The translations under genes were made by a program, and so were the position numbers. Under the pieces are notes generated by a model. The model had not been told where the DNA came from. It did not search any database and saw nothing but the letters and a program-made list of their open reading frames with translations. This document shows, piece by piece, positions 27,846 through 38,902 of a DNA stretch of 64,000 nt (position 1 is the stretch's first letter; every line of letters starts with the position of its first letter). Origin of the DNA: Thalassobaculum sp965228445 (GTDB taxonomy: Bacteria > Pseudomonadota > Alphaproteobacteria > Thalassobaculales > Thalassobaculaceae). The stretch covers positions 806,001 through 870,000 of the forward strand of contig OZ245813.1 in NCBI GenBank assembly GCA_965228445.1, written 5' to 3'.

Positions 27846-28889
27846 ATGACAGAGGCGACCATATCTGCCGACAAGGCGCGGGTCCGCCATCCCGAGAAGG
27901 CGCACAAGCCGGACAATCCGGTGCAGAAGCGCAAGCCGGCCTGGATCCGGGTGAAGGCGCCGACCTCGGCGACCTACCAGGAAACGCGCCAGATCATGCG
28001 CGACCACAACCTCCGCACCGTGTGCGAGGAAGCGGCCTGCCCGAATATCGGCGAATGCTGGTCCAAGCGGCATGCGACGATGATGATCCTGGGCTCGGTC
28101 TGCACCCGGGCCTGCGCCTTCTGCAACATCGCCACCGGCCGGCCGGACCAGCTCGATCCGCACGAGCCGGAGAACGTGGCCAAGTCGGTCGCCAAGCTCG
28201 GCCTGAACCACGTGGTCATCACCTCGGTGGACCGTGACGACCTGCCCGACGGCGGGGCGGGGCATTTCGCCGAGACGATCCTGCAGATCCGCAAGCACTC
28301 GCCGGGCACCACCGTGGAGGTGCTCACCCCCGACTTCCGGCGCAAGAAGGACGCGCTGGCCATCGTCGTGGGGGCGAAGCCGGACGTGTTCAACCACAAC
28401 CTGGAGACCGTGCCGCGGCTCTACGGCTCGGTGCGGCCGGGTGCGCGCTATTTCGGCTCGCTGCACCTGCTGCACCAGGTCAAGGAGATGGACCCGTCCA
28501 TCTTCACCAAGTCCGGCATCATGGTCGGCCTGGGCGAGAGTGCCGAGGAGGTCCATCAGGTGATGGACGACCTGCGCTCGGCCGAGGTGGATTTCATGAC
28601 CATCGGCCAGTACCTGCAGCCGACGCCGAAGCACCATGCGGTTGACCGGTTCGTGGAGCCGGCGGAGTTCGACACCTACAAGAGCCGGGCCTTCAACAAG
28701 GGCTTCCTCATGGTCTCGTCCTCGCCGCTGACCCGCTCGTCCTATTTCGCCGGCGACGATTTCGCCCGGCTGCGCGCCGCCCGCGACGCCCGTCTGGCGG
28801 GCAAGCCGGTGCGCGAGGCCGACGCGATCTCCGCGCCTGTCGAGCCGGCCCCCATCGAGCCGGCTATCGCCGCGCCCGCCGCCGAATAA
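27846..28889 (+). CDS. lipA: Lipoyl synthase
   Basis: LipA is a radical-SAM enzyme that inserts two sulfurs into octanoyl groups on lipoyl domains, here immediately downstream of the PDH genes that need it. Both iron-sulfur clusters can be seen: the auxiliary cluster Cys60, Cys65 and Cys71 (CEEAACPNIGEC) and the SAM cluster Cys86, Cys90 and Cys93 (CTRACAFC). The usual C-terminal serine ligand is in SSSPLTRSSY. The ATG at 27846 follows AAAGGA. The 347-residue protein has an Ala/Pro-rich tail longer than usual. Confidence 0.97.
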   Translation: MTEATISADKARVRHPEKAHKPDNPVQKRKPAWIRVKAPTSATYQETRQIMRDHNLRTVCEEAACPNIGECWSKRHATMMILGSVCTRACAFCNIATGRPDQLDPHEPENVAKSVAKLGLNHVVITSVDRDDLPDGGAGHFAETILQIRKHSPGTTVEVLTPDFRRKKDALAIVVGAKPDVFNHNLETVPRLYGSVRPGARYFGSLHLLHQVKEMDPSIFTKSGIMVGLGESAEEVHQVMDDLRSAEVDFMTIGQYLQPTPKHHAVDRFVEPAEFDTYKSRAFNKGFLMVSSSPLTRSSYFAGDDFARLRAARDARLAGKPVREADAISAPVEPAPIEPAIAAPAAE

Positions 28890-28908
28890 CCGACCCGATC
28901 GCCGCTGG

Positions 28909-29367
28909 ATGCCGACACACGCCGAAAAGCGCATCGTTCCGTATTCCCCGGACCAGATGTACGCGCTCGTCGCCGACGTGGAGACCTACCCGGACTTTCT
29001 GCCCTGGTGCGTCGGCGCGCGGATCAAGAAGCGCGAGGGCAACGTGTTCTTCGCCGACCTGATGATCGGCTACAAGCTGATCCGCGAGCGGTTTACATCC
29101 CGGGTGGAGCTGCATCCGGAGGCGCGGCGGATCGACGTGACCTACACGGACGGGCCGTTCCGGTATCTCAACAACCACTGGCTCTTCATCGAGCAGGACG
29201 GCGGCTGTCTGATCGATTTCTACGTGGATTTCGAGTTCAAGAACCTGGTGCTGCAGCGGGTGATGGGCCTGTTCTTCAACGAGGCGGTCCGGCGCATGGT
29301 GCAGGCCTTCGAGGACCGGGCGAAGGCGCTGTACGGCCCATCGTCCCTCGACACGCCCCGGTCTTGA
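28909..29367 (+). CDS. COQ10/RatA-type START-domain protein
   Basis: A 152-residue START/polyketide-cyclase fold protein of the COQ10/RatA family. Mitochondrial COQ10 binds ubiquinone and supports respiration; the E. coli relative is called RatA. Typical segments are EKRIVPYSPDQMYALVADVE, YPDFLPWCVGARI, WLFIEQDGGCLIDFYVDFEF and VRRMVQAFEDRA. In alphaproteobacteria the gene normally follows lipA, which favours a coenzyme Q-binding role here over a toxin role. The start is the ATG at 28909. Confidence 0.88.
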   Translation: MPTHAEKRIVPYSPDQMYALVADVETYPDFLPWCVGARIKKREGNVFFADLMIGYKLIRERFTSRVELHPEARRIDVTYTDGPFRYLNNHWLFIEQDGGCLIDFYVDFEFKNLVLQRVMGLFFNEAVRRMVQAFEDRAKALYGPSSLDTPRS

Positions 29368-29395
29368 ACCCGGGCCGCCCTGGATGCGGCGGCGG

Positions 29396-29636
29396 CCCTT
29401 CGACAGGCTCCCTCCGGTCGCTGCTCAGGGTGAGGTTGGTTGGGGGGCGCGGATGGGGTCTTCGAGACGCGCCAGCAGCGTTTCAAACGCGGTACGAACC
29501 GTCGCCTCGCGCCCGGCGGAACGATCTCTCAGGCCCTTCGAGACGCCCCGGCGTCGAGCTAGGGCTGCTCAGGGGGGCATGTTTTACGTTTAAGACCTCA
29601 CCCTGAGCAGCGACCAACGGGAGCGTGTCGAAGGGC
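29396..29636. repeat. Cluster of palindromic repeats
   Basis: The 278-base gap after the COQ10-like gene holds a plus copy (29396-29437), a degenerate plus copy (29534-29577) and a minus copy (29594-29636) of the CCCTTCGA...GGTGAGGTC family; the last two form an inverted pair. A partial match begins near 29345 at the 3' end of the preceding gene. No gene is seen in the gap. Confidence 0.8.
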
Positions 29637-29645
29637 GGCAGGGCG

Positions 29646-30131
29646 CTAAAGCCGCGCCAGCAGCATCTCCAGCGCCGTGCGTACCGTCGCCTCGCGCACG
29701 GCAGAGCGATCGCCTGGGAACACCTCGCGCCGGTGCAGCGTCTCGGCCCCTTCCACCGCGCAGCCGAAATGCACCAGCCCGACCGGCTTCTCCGCCGAGC
29801 CGCCGCCCGGCCCGGCAACCCCCGTGACCGCCACCGTCAGCCCGGCGCGAGACGCCGTCAGCGCCCCCTCGGCCATCGCCCGGGCGACCTCCTCGGACAC
29901 AGCCCCCACGGCTCCGATCGTCGCCGCCGGCACGCCGAGCATTTCGGTCTTCGCTTCGTTGGAATAGGTGACGAACCCGCGCTCGACCACCGCCGAGGAC
30001 CCGGCGATTTCGGTCAGACACCCGGCGATCAGACCGCCAGTGCAGGACTCGGCCGTGGCGATCATCACTCCCCGCGCTTTGGCACGGTCGAGCACCTGGG
30101 TGGCGAGATCGAGAAGCGGGGCGGGGAGCAT
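29646..30131 (-). CDS. pncC: CinA C-terminal-domain protein (nicotinamide-nucleotide amidase type)
   Basis: A 161-residue stand-alone CinA C-terminal domain. E. coli PncC of this family deamidates NMN to nicotinate mononucleotide in NAD recycling. Conserved features are MIATAESCTGGLIAG with the catalytic Ser/Lys region, GGFVTYSNE-type sequence seen here as RGFVTYSNEAK, and VTGVAGPGGGSAEKPVG. The ATG at 30131 gives the family N-terminus. It lies 20 bases downstream of pgpA on the same strand, completing an ispDF-pgpA-pncC operon. Confidence 0.92.
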   Translation of the reverse strand: MLPAPLLDLATQVLDRAKARGVMIATAESCTGGLIAGCLTEIAGSSAVVERGFVTYSNEAKTEMLGVPAATIGAVGAVSEEVARAMAEGALTASRAGLTVAVTGVAGPGGGSAEKPVGLVHFGCAVEGAETLHRREVFPGDRSAVREATVRTALEMLLARL

Positions 30132-30151
30132 GGGAACCTCCGGACAGAAAC

Positions 30152-30649
30152 TCAGGGCGCGGTCCACAGCCAGGCGGCGGCGATCCAGACCACCAGGGCG
30201 GCATAGGCGCCGGCCACCAGGTCGTCCAGGATCACCCCGAAGGCGCTGTGCATGTCGCGGTCGATGCGGTTGGCCGGGAACGGCTTGGTGATGTCGGCGA
30301 CCCGGAAGGCGACGAAGGCGATGAGCCACCACAGCGGGTGCAGCGGACACAGCGCCAGGGCCAGCCACTGGCCGGCGACCTCGTCGATCACCACCGCGCC
30401 GGGATCGTGCATGCCGGTGCGCCGCATGTAGACGCCGGTTGCCCAGGTTCCGGCGACGGTCGCCAGCACGGCGGCGGCCAGCAGCGCCGGCGTGCCGCCC
30501 GCCTGGGCGATCGGCCAGGCCAGCACCGCCGCCAGCAGCGAGCCCCAGGTGCCCGGCGCCTTGGGCAGGTAGCCGGTGCCGAGCCCGGTGGCGATCAGCA
30601 CCGCCGGGGAGGCGAGGGAGGGCCGCGCCGCCGGTGGACGCCCGCTCAC
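30152..30649 (-). CDS. pgpA: Phosphatidylglycerophosphatase A
   Basis: PgpA dephosphorylates phosphatidylglycerophosphate to phosphatidylglycerol at the inner membrane. The 165-residue protein has several hydrophobic segments and the family signatures LGTGYLPKAPGTWGS near the N-terminus, DPGAVVIDEVAGQW and FRVADITKPFPANRIDR, followed by FGVILDDLVAG. The start is GTG at 30649, overlapping the ispDF stop (GTGA), so translation is coupled. The frame is open further upstream, but there it is antisense to functional ispDF residues. Confidence 0.93.
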   Translation of the reverse strand: MSGRPPAARPSLASPAVLIATGLGTGYLPKAPGTWGSLLAAVLAWPIAQAGGTPALLAAAVLATVAGTWATGVYMRRTGMHDPGAVVIDEVAGQWLALALCPLHPLWWLIAFVAFRVADITKPFPANRIDRDMHSAFGVILDDLVAGAYAALVVWIAAAWLWTAP

Positions 30650-31827
30650 GGCTCCTCGGGGGCGGGCAGGGCGATGGTCGCGGCGGCCTGGGCGGCGATG
30701 CCTTCGCCGCGGCCGGGAAAGCCGAGCCGCTCGGTCGTGGTCGCCTTCACCGACACCCGCGCCACCGGCACGCCGCAGATCTCGGCGATGCGGCCGCGCA
30801 TGGCCTCGCGGTGCGGGCCGACCTTGGGACGCTCGCAGATCACCGTGAGGTCGAGATGGCGGATCTGGCCGCCGGCCGCGCGCACCCGACGGCAGGCGTC
30901 GGCCAGGAAGCGGTCGGAGGCCGCCCCCTTCCATTGCGGGTCGCTGGGCGGGAAATGGGACCCGATATCGCCGTCGCCCAGCGCGCCGAGCAGGGCGTCG
31001 GTGATCGCGTGCAGCCCGACATCGGCGTCGGAATGGCCGAGCAGCGCCTGGTCATGCGGGATGACGATGCCGCCGAGTGCCACGCCGTCCACCCCGCCCG
31101 GCACCTTGTCGGCCAGCCTGTGCACGTCGAAGCCGGTGCCGACCCGGGTCTCCAGCGCGCCGCTTAGCAGGCGGTCGGCCAGGGCGAAATCCTCGGCCGT
31201 GGTGATCTTCATCGCATCCTCCGATCCGGCCACCAGCGTGACGCCGTGCCCGGCCCATTCCATCAGCGCGGCATCGTCGGTCACCGTGACGTCCTCGGCC
31301 GCCGCGCGGCGGTGCGCGTCGAGAACGGCGTCGAAGCGCATGCCCTGGGGCGTCTGCGCCCGCCACAACCCGTCGCGGCTGACCGTTCCGGCCGCCAGTC
31401 CGTCCACGCCGCGTTTCAGCGTATCGGTCACCGGCAGCACGGGCAGGGCGGCCGGCGCGCGCTCCAGGGCGTCCAGCACCCGGTCGATCACCGCGGCCGG
31501 CACCAGCGGGCGGGCGGCGTCGTGGATCAGCACCACCTCCGGCACGCCGTCCGCCAGGCTCTCCAGCCCGTTCCGCACCGACACCTGACGTTCGGCGCCG
31601 CCGATCACCGGTTCCCCGAGGTCCAGCCCGGCCACGGCCGCCTCGTACAGGGCGCGATGTTCTTCGGCGATCATCACCCGCACCGCATCGATCCGGGGAT
31701 GCCGCAGGAAGGCCAGCACGGCCCGGCGCAGGACCGGGAGTCCGCCGAGCGGCCGGTACTGTTTCGGCACGCCGCCGCCGGCGCGCTCACCCTTGCCGGC
31801 GGCCACGATCAGGGCGGTGACGCTCAT
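30646..31827 (-). CDS. ispDF: Bifunctional IspD/IspF isoprenoid synthesis enzyme
   Basis: A 393-residue fusion of two enzymes of the non-mevalonate (MEP) pathway. Residues 1 to about 228 are IspD, MEP cytidylyltransferase (ALIVAAGKGERAGGGVPKQY, VLIHDAARPLV, VTDDAALMEW). Residues 230 to 393 are IspF, MECDP synthase (RVGTGFDVHRL, LLGHSDADVGLHAITDALLG, CERPKVGPH, VKATTTERLGFPGRGEGI). Such fusions are known in alpha- and epsilonproteobacteria and join non-consecutive pathway steps. The ATG at 31827 gives the correct IspD N-terminus. Confidence 0.96.
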   Translation of the reverse strand: MSVTALIVAAGKGERAGGGVPKQYRPLGGLPVLRRAVLAFLRHPRIDAVRVMIAEEHRALYEAAVAGLDLGEPVIGGAERQVSVRNGLESLADGVPEVVLIHDAARPLVPAAVIDRVLDALERAPAALPVLPVTDTLKRGVDGLAAGTVSRDGLWRAQTPQGMRFDAVLDAHRRAAAEDVTVTDDAALMEWAGHGVTLVAGSEDAMKITTAEDFALADRLLSGALETRVGTGFDVHRLADKVPGGVDGVALGGIVIPHDQALLGHSDADVGLHAITDALLGALGDGDIGSHFPPSDPQWKGAASDRFLADACRRVRAAGGQIRHLDLTVICERPKVGPHREAMRGRIAEICGVPVARVSVKATTTERLGFPGRGEGIAAQAAATIALPAPEEP

Positions 31828-31914
31828 GCGATCAAGATCCTGGAAGTCATTACGGAAATTCGGGTCTATGGTGGCCGCTGGAGTGGGGGCGGATCTTAGT
31901 GTAGGCAACGGCCT

Positions 31915-32721
31915 ATGTCTCTGCTGGGCAACTCTCTGCTGGTCAATCTCTCGGCGGTGGTCTCCATCCTGCCGATGGCGCTGCTCGCCTCGCGCCCGCA
32001 GCCGGCCCGGGACCGTCGGTTCTGGATCGCCGTGGCGGTGGCCGCCTTCGGTGTGGTGGGCTGGACGCTGGTGCGCTTCGGCAACCACTGGGACGGCGGG
32101 CTGGGGGCGGCGCTCTGGGTGTCGGCGGCGGCGACGGTCGGTCTGTTCGCCGCGATCTCGGCGATGTCGCAGACGATGGCCCGGCTGGCCGGGCTGCTGG
32201 GACCCTATCTGCTGATCATGGTCGCGCTCGCCAGCCTGCTGGACCGGCCGGCGGCCGGTGGGGTCAGCGGCATGCCCGAGGGCTGGGTGGTGCTGCACAT
32301 CGTCGTGTCCCTGGCGACCTACGCGCTCGCGACCCTGGCCGCCGTGGCCGGGCTCGGCGTGGTGCTGAAGGAGCGGGCGCTGAAGTCGAAGCGCTCCGGC
32401 GGGCTGAGTTCCGGCCTGCCCGCGGTCGCCGACGCCGAGGCGCTGCTGTTCCGGCTGCTGACCACGGCGGAAGGGGTGCTGGGCGTCGGAATCCTATCGG
32501 GAATCGCACTGAACGTGACCTCAGGGCATGGATGGTTGACCAGCGATCACAAATCCGTGCTGTCGCTCGGCGCCTTCATCGTGGTAGGGGGTGTCCTGCT
32601 CGCCCATGCGCGACTCGGCCTGCGGGGCCGGCGGGCAGTGCGCGGCGTGCTCGCGGTCTATCTGCTTCTCACCCTCGCATATCCTGGCGTGAAGGCGGTT
32701 CACGCCCTGGTCGGAAGCTGA
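31915..32721 (+). CDS. CcsA/YpjD-like cytochrome c assembly-family membrane protein
   Basis: A 268-residue polytopic protein with about eight membrane helices, resembling the YpjD/HemX branch of the CcmC/CcsA haem-handling superfamily. The core GWVVLHIVVSLATYALATLA with its conserved His and the later GVGILSGIALNVTSG match the family outline. Potential haem-ligand His residues remain (in VVLHIV and in TSDHKS). It is divergent from ispDF and upstream of dusB. A role in cytochrome c maturation is only inferred from family. Confidence 0.75.
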   Translation: MSLLGNSLLVNLSAVVSILPMALLASRPQPARDRRFWIAVAVAAFGVVGWTLVRFGNHWDGGLGAALWVSAAATVGLFAAISAMSQTMARLAGLLGPYLLIMVALASLLDRPAAGGVSGMPEGWVVLHIVVSLATYALATLAAVAGLGVVLKERALKSKRSGGLSSGLPAVADAEALLFRLLTTAEGVLGVGILSGIALNVTSGHGWLTSDHKSVLSLGAFIVVGGVLLAHARLGLRGRRAVRGVLAVYLLLTLAYPGVKAVHALVGS

Positions 32722-32870
32722 CGCTTTCCAGCCGCACCCGGCGGTCTGGGGCACCGGCGAGCGCCTGGTAAGGGCCCGGTGAGCGGCGGTTGAGTGATAG
32801 ACCCTTTGCGCTCCATAGATTCCCGGCTATCTTGCCCAAACATTGATCACAATCGGCGGATGCCTATTTA

Positions 32871-33895
<1,025 letters not shown>

Positions 33896-33899
<4 letters not shown>

Positions 33900-35073
33900 C
33901 GGCAGTGGCGACACTGGAGCCGGGCAAGCTCCCGTCCTTCATGGACGGCAACACGGTCCTCAACGCCCTGCCATGGGCGGTGATCGTACTGGATGGCGAC
34001 AACTGCGTGCTGTCCCTCAACATCGCCGCCGAGAACCTTCTCGCCTCCAGCGTCGCGGCCGCCGCGGGCCGTAACCTGACGGACTGGGTGCCGCAGGACA
34101 GCCCGCTGCTGGGCATGGTCGCCCAGTCCCGGGCCTCCCAGTCGGGGCTCAGCGACTACGACCTGGAGATCGAATCCCCGCGCATCGGCCAGATCGTCGT
34201 CAACGTGCAGATCGCGCCGATCCCGGAGATGCCGGGGGCGGTGGCGGTCAACCTGCAGGAACGCACCATCGCCTCCAAGATGCACCGCCAGCTCTCCTAT
34301 CGCGGTGCCGCCCGCTCGGTCAGCGCCATGGCCTCGATGCTGGCCCATGAGGTGAAGAACCCGCTCTCCGGTATCCGCGGTGCCGCCCAGCTCCTGGAGC
34401 AGTCGGTACACGGCGAGGAGCAGGTGCTTACCAGGCTGATCTGCGACGAGACCGACCGCATCTGCGCCCTGGTCGATCGCATGGAGGTGTTCAGCGACGA
34501 CAGGCCGATCGAGCGCACGGCGGTGAACATCCACGAGGTGTTGGAGCGCTGCCGGCGGGTCGCCCAGAACGGCTTCGGCCGCAAGGCGACCTTCATCGAG
34601 CGCTACGATCCCTCGCTGCCGGCGGTGCTCGGCAATCACGACCTGCTGGTCCAGGTGTTCCTCAACCTGATCAAGAATGCCGCCGAGGCGGTGCCGGAGG
34701 AGGGGGGCGAGATCACGCTGACCACCAGCTACCGCCACGGCATGCGGGTGGCGGTCTCCGGCTCGCGCGAGCGGGTGCACCTGCCGCTGCAGGTCACCGT
34801 GCAGGACAACGGTCCCGGCATTCCCGAGGAACTGCAGGCCAACCTGTTCGAGCCCTTCGTGACGACGAAGACCAACGGATCCGGCCTGGGCCTGGCCTTC
34901 GTCGCCAAGGCGGTGGCCGATCATGGCGGGGTGATCGAGGTGGATTCGGTGCCGCGCCGCACGATCCTGCGCCTGACCCTGCCGATCGTCGACGCGCCCA
35001 AGCCGCGCCGCGTGCGCCGCCGCCGCGATCAGCCTCCGGTCCCGGCAACCGACAGCGGTGGGAGCACCGGTAT

Positions 35074-35077
<4 letters not shown>
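33896..35077 (+). CDS. ntrB: Nitrogen regulation sensor histidine kinase NtrB
   Basis: The cytoplasmic kinase/phosphatase that controls NtrC in response to nitrogen state through PII. It has an N-terminal PAS domain (residues about 25-120), the H-box MLAHEVKNPLSGIRGAAQLL carrying the phospho-accepting His, an N-box (LNLIKNAAEAVPEEG), the G1 motif DNGPGIPEEL and G2 GSGLGLAFVAKAV. No membrane helices are seen. At 393 residues it has a basic C-terminal tail (PRRVRRRR). It overlaps ntrC by ATGA. Confidence 0.95.
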
Positions 35078-36555
<1,478 letters not shown>

Positions 36556-36610
36556 TCGCTACCGGCCCGTGCCGGCCCGCGACGATCGGTGGGACCACCG
36601 CGACGGCACA

Positions 36611-38902
36611 ATGACCGACACATCCCCGTTTCCCGAGGCTCCCTTCAACGAGGCGCAGCCGGAGCCTCCGCGGCTGACCCTGTGGATGGCCTTCCGACGC
36701 TGGGCCCGGCGCGTGGCGCTGGAGCGCAAGCTCGCGGTGCTGTTCAGCCTGCTGGCGATCCTCTCCGGCGCGGCCACGGCGATCGTCATCACCCGCTCGG
36801 GTCCGGAGGGGCCGGCCCCCGATCTGGTGCTGATCTGCGTCTACCTGAACATCGCCTTCCTGATGGGCCTCGGGGCCCTGGTGGTGCGCCAGCTCATCCG
36901 CATCTGGATCGAGCGCCGCCGCGGCCTGGCCGGCGCGCGGCTGCACCTGCGGCTGGCCCTGCTGTTCGCGCTGATCGCGGTGACGCCGACCCTGATCGTG
37001 TCGGTGTTCTCCGCCGTGTTCTTCGATCTCGGGGTGCGCGGCTGGTTCAGCGAGCGGGTGTCGACGGCGGTGACCCAGTCGGCGGCGGTCGCCGACGCCT
37101 ATCTGGAGGAGCACCGTCAGACCATCCGCGGCGACGTGCTGGCCATGGCCAACGACCTGAACCGGGAGGCGCCGTTCCTGCTGTCGGACAGCCGCCGGTT
37201 CGAGCAGGTCATCACCGCCCAGGCAGCCGTCCGCAATTTGACCGAGGCGGTGGTGTTCGACGGTTCCGGCCGGGTCTATGCCCGTACTGGCCTGTCCTTC
37301 GCGTTCGATTTCGAGCCGGTGCCCGAAAGCGCGCTGGAGCGGGCGCGGCGCGGCGAGGTGGTGATCATCACCTCCGAGGACGACGACCGGATGCGCGCCC
37401 TGGTCGCGCTCAACCAGATCGTCGACACCTTCCTGTTCGTCGGCCGCTTCGTCGACCCGGCCCTGCTGGCCCGGGTGGAGGACACCCAGCAGGCGGTCTC
37501 GCAGTACGAGGCGCTGGAGGGGCGGCGCCAGGACTTCCAGCTCACCTTCGCCATCGTCTTCGCCCTGGTCGCCCTGCTAATCCTGCTGGCGGCGATCTGG
37601 GTCGGACTGCTGCTGGCCGACCGGCTGGTGCGGCCGGTTAGTTCGCTGATCGACGGGGCGGAGCGGGTGCGCCACGGCGACCTGTCGGTCCGGGTGCCGC
37701 TCGGCATCGGCCTGGACGAGATCGCCAGCCTGACCCGCGCGTTCAACCGGATGACGGCGCAGCTCGAATCCCAGCACGAGGAGCTGGTCGACGCCAATAC
37801 CCAACTCGACGAGCGCCGCCGCTTCACCGAGGCGGTGCTGGGCGGGGTGTCATCCGGCGTGGTCGGGCTGGACGATGACGGCCGGATCAACCTGCCGAAC
37901 CGGGCGGCGAGCCGGCTGCTGGGGATCGATCTGGAGGGAAAGCTCGGCACCACCTTCGCCGAGACGCTGCCGGAGTTCGACCCGCTGATGGCCGAAGTGG
38001 CGCAGCGGCCGTGGCGCGAAGCGACCGACCAGATCGCCATGACCCTGGACGACGGCGAGCACCGGACCTTCCACGCCCGGCTGACGGCGGAGATCTCCGA
38101 CGGGGTGATTTCCGGCTACGTGCTGACCTTCGACGACGTGACCGAGTTGCTCTCCGCCCAGCGCAAGGCGGCCTGGGCCGACGTCGCCCGCCGGATCGCC
38201 CACGAGATCAAGAACCCGCTGACCCCGATCCAGCTTTCCGCCGAGCGACTGCGCCGCAAGTACCTGAAGGAGATCGAGTCCGATCCGGACACCTTCGCGC
38301 GGATGATCGACACCATCGTGCGCCAGGTCGGCGATATCGGGCGCATGGTCGACGAGTTCTCCTCCTTCGCGCGGATGCCCACGCCGGTCATGCGCGACGA
38401 GGATCTGCGCGAGCTGGTGACGTCGGCGGCCGACCTGCAGCGCGGCGCGAGGCCCGGGGTGACGCTGACCGTGGAGGCCGGCGACCAGCCGGTGATGCTG
38501 CGCTGCGATTCGCGTCAGATCCGCCAGGCACTCACCAATCTGCTGCAGAACGCGATGGACGCGATCGAGGGCCGTCAGCAGCTCGAAGGCGAGGGCGCGG
38601 CACCGGGCTCGATCCGTGTCACAATCGAGCCACGAGGGGATGCGATTGTGACAACCGTCGCAGATAATGGCCGCGGATTGCCTGATACTGAACGGGATCG
38701 GCTGACCGAGCCGTATGTCACAACGCGCGAGAAAGGGACCGGCCTCGGGCTGGCCATCGTGAAGAAAATCATGGAAGATCACGGCGGTTCGATTGAACTC
38801 CGGGACCGTCCCGAAGGCGGCGCAGCGGTTAGTCTGGTATTCTCAACCTCGCCCGCGGTCCTGAACGAAACCAACCCGGCTCTGGCATACCATGGCCAAT
38901 GA
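36611..38902 (+). CDS. ntrY: Sensor histidine kinase NtrY
   Basis: A membrane-bound kinase (763 residues) partnered with NtrX. Several N-terminal membrane helices (LERKLAVLFSLLAILSGAAT, NIAFLMGLGALVV, LALLFALIAVTPTLIVSVFS) precede a long periplasmic sensor region, another helix (FALVALLILLAAIWVGLLLA), a HAMP linker, a PAS domain, the H-box RRIAHEIKNPLTPIQLSAER and the ATPase domain (LLQNAMDAIE, DNGRGLPD, GTGLGLAIVKKI). The ATG at 36611 was preferred to an upstream GTG at 36569. NtrYX responds to nitrogen, redox or envelope signals in different alphaproteobacteria. Confidence 0.93.
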   Translation: MTDTSPFPEAPFNEAQPEPPRLTLWMAFRRWARRVALERKLAVLFSLLAILSGAATAIVITRSGPEGPAPDLVLICVYLNIAFLMGLGALVVRQLIRIWIERRRGLAGARLHLRLALLFALIAVTPTLIVSVFSAVFFDLGVRGWFSERVSTAVTQSAAVADAYLEEHRQTIRGDVLAMANDLNREAPFLLSDSRRFEQVITAQAAVRNLTEAVVFDGSGRVYARTGLSFAFDFEPVPESALERARRGEVVIITSEDDDRMRALVALNQIVDTFLFVGRFVDPALLARVEDTQQAVSQYEALEGRRQDFQLTFAIVFALVALLILLAAIWVGLLLADRLVRPVSSLIDGAERVRHGDLSVRVPLGIGLDEIASLTRAFNRMTAQLESQHEELVDANTQLDERRRFTEAVLGGVSSGVVGLDDDGRINLPNRAASRLLGIDLEGKLGTTFAETLPEFDPLMAEVAQRPWREATDQIAMTLDDGEHRTFHARLTAEISDGVISGYVLTFDDVTELLSAQRKAAWADVARRIAHEIKNPLTPIQLSAERLRRKYLKEIESDPDTFARMIDTIVRQVGDIGRMVDEFSSFARMPTPVMRDEDLRELVTSAADLQRGARPGVTLTVEAGDQPVMLRCDSRQIRQALTNLLQNAMDAIEGRQQLEGEGAAPGSIRVTIEPRGDAIVTTVADNGRGLPDTERDRLTEPYVTTREKGTGLGLAIVKKIMEDHGGSIELRDRPEGGAAVSLVFSTSPAVLNETNPALAYHGQ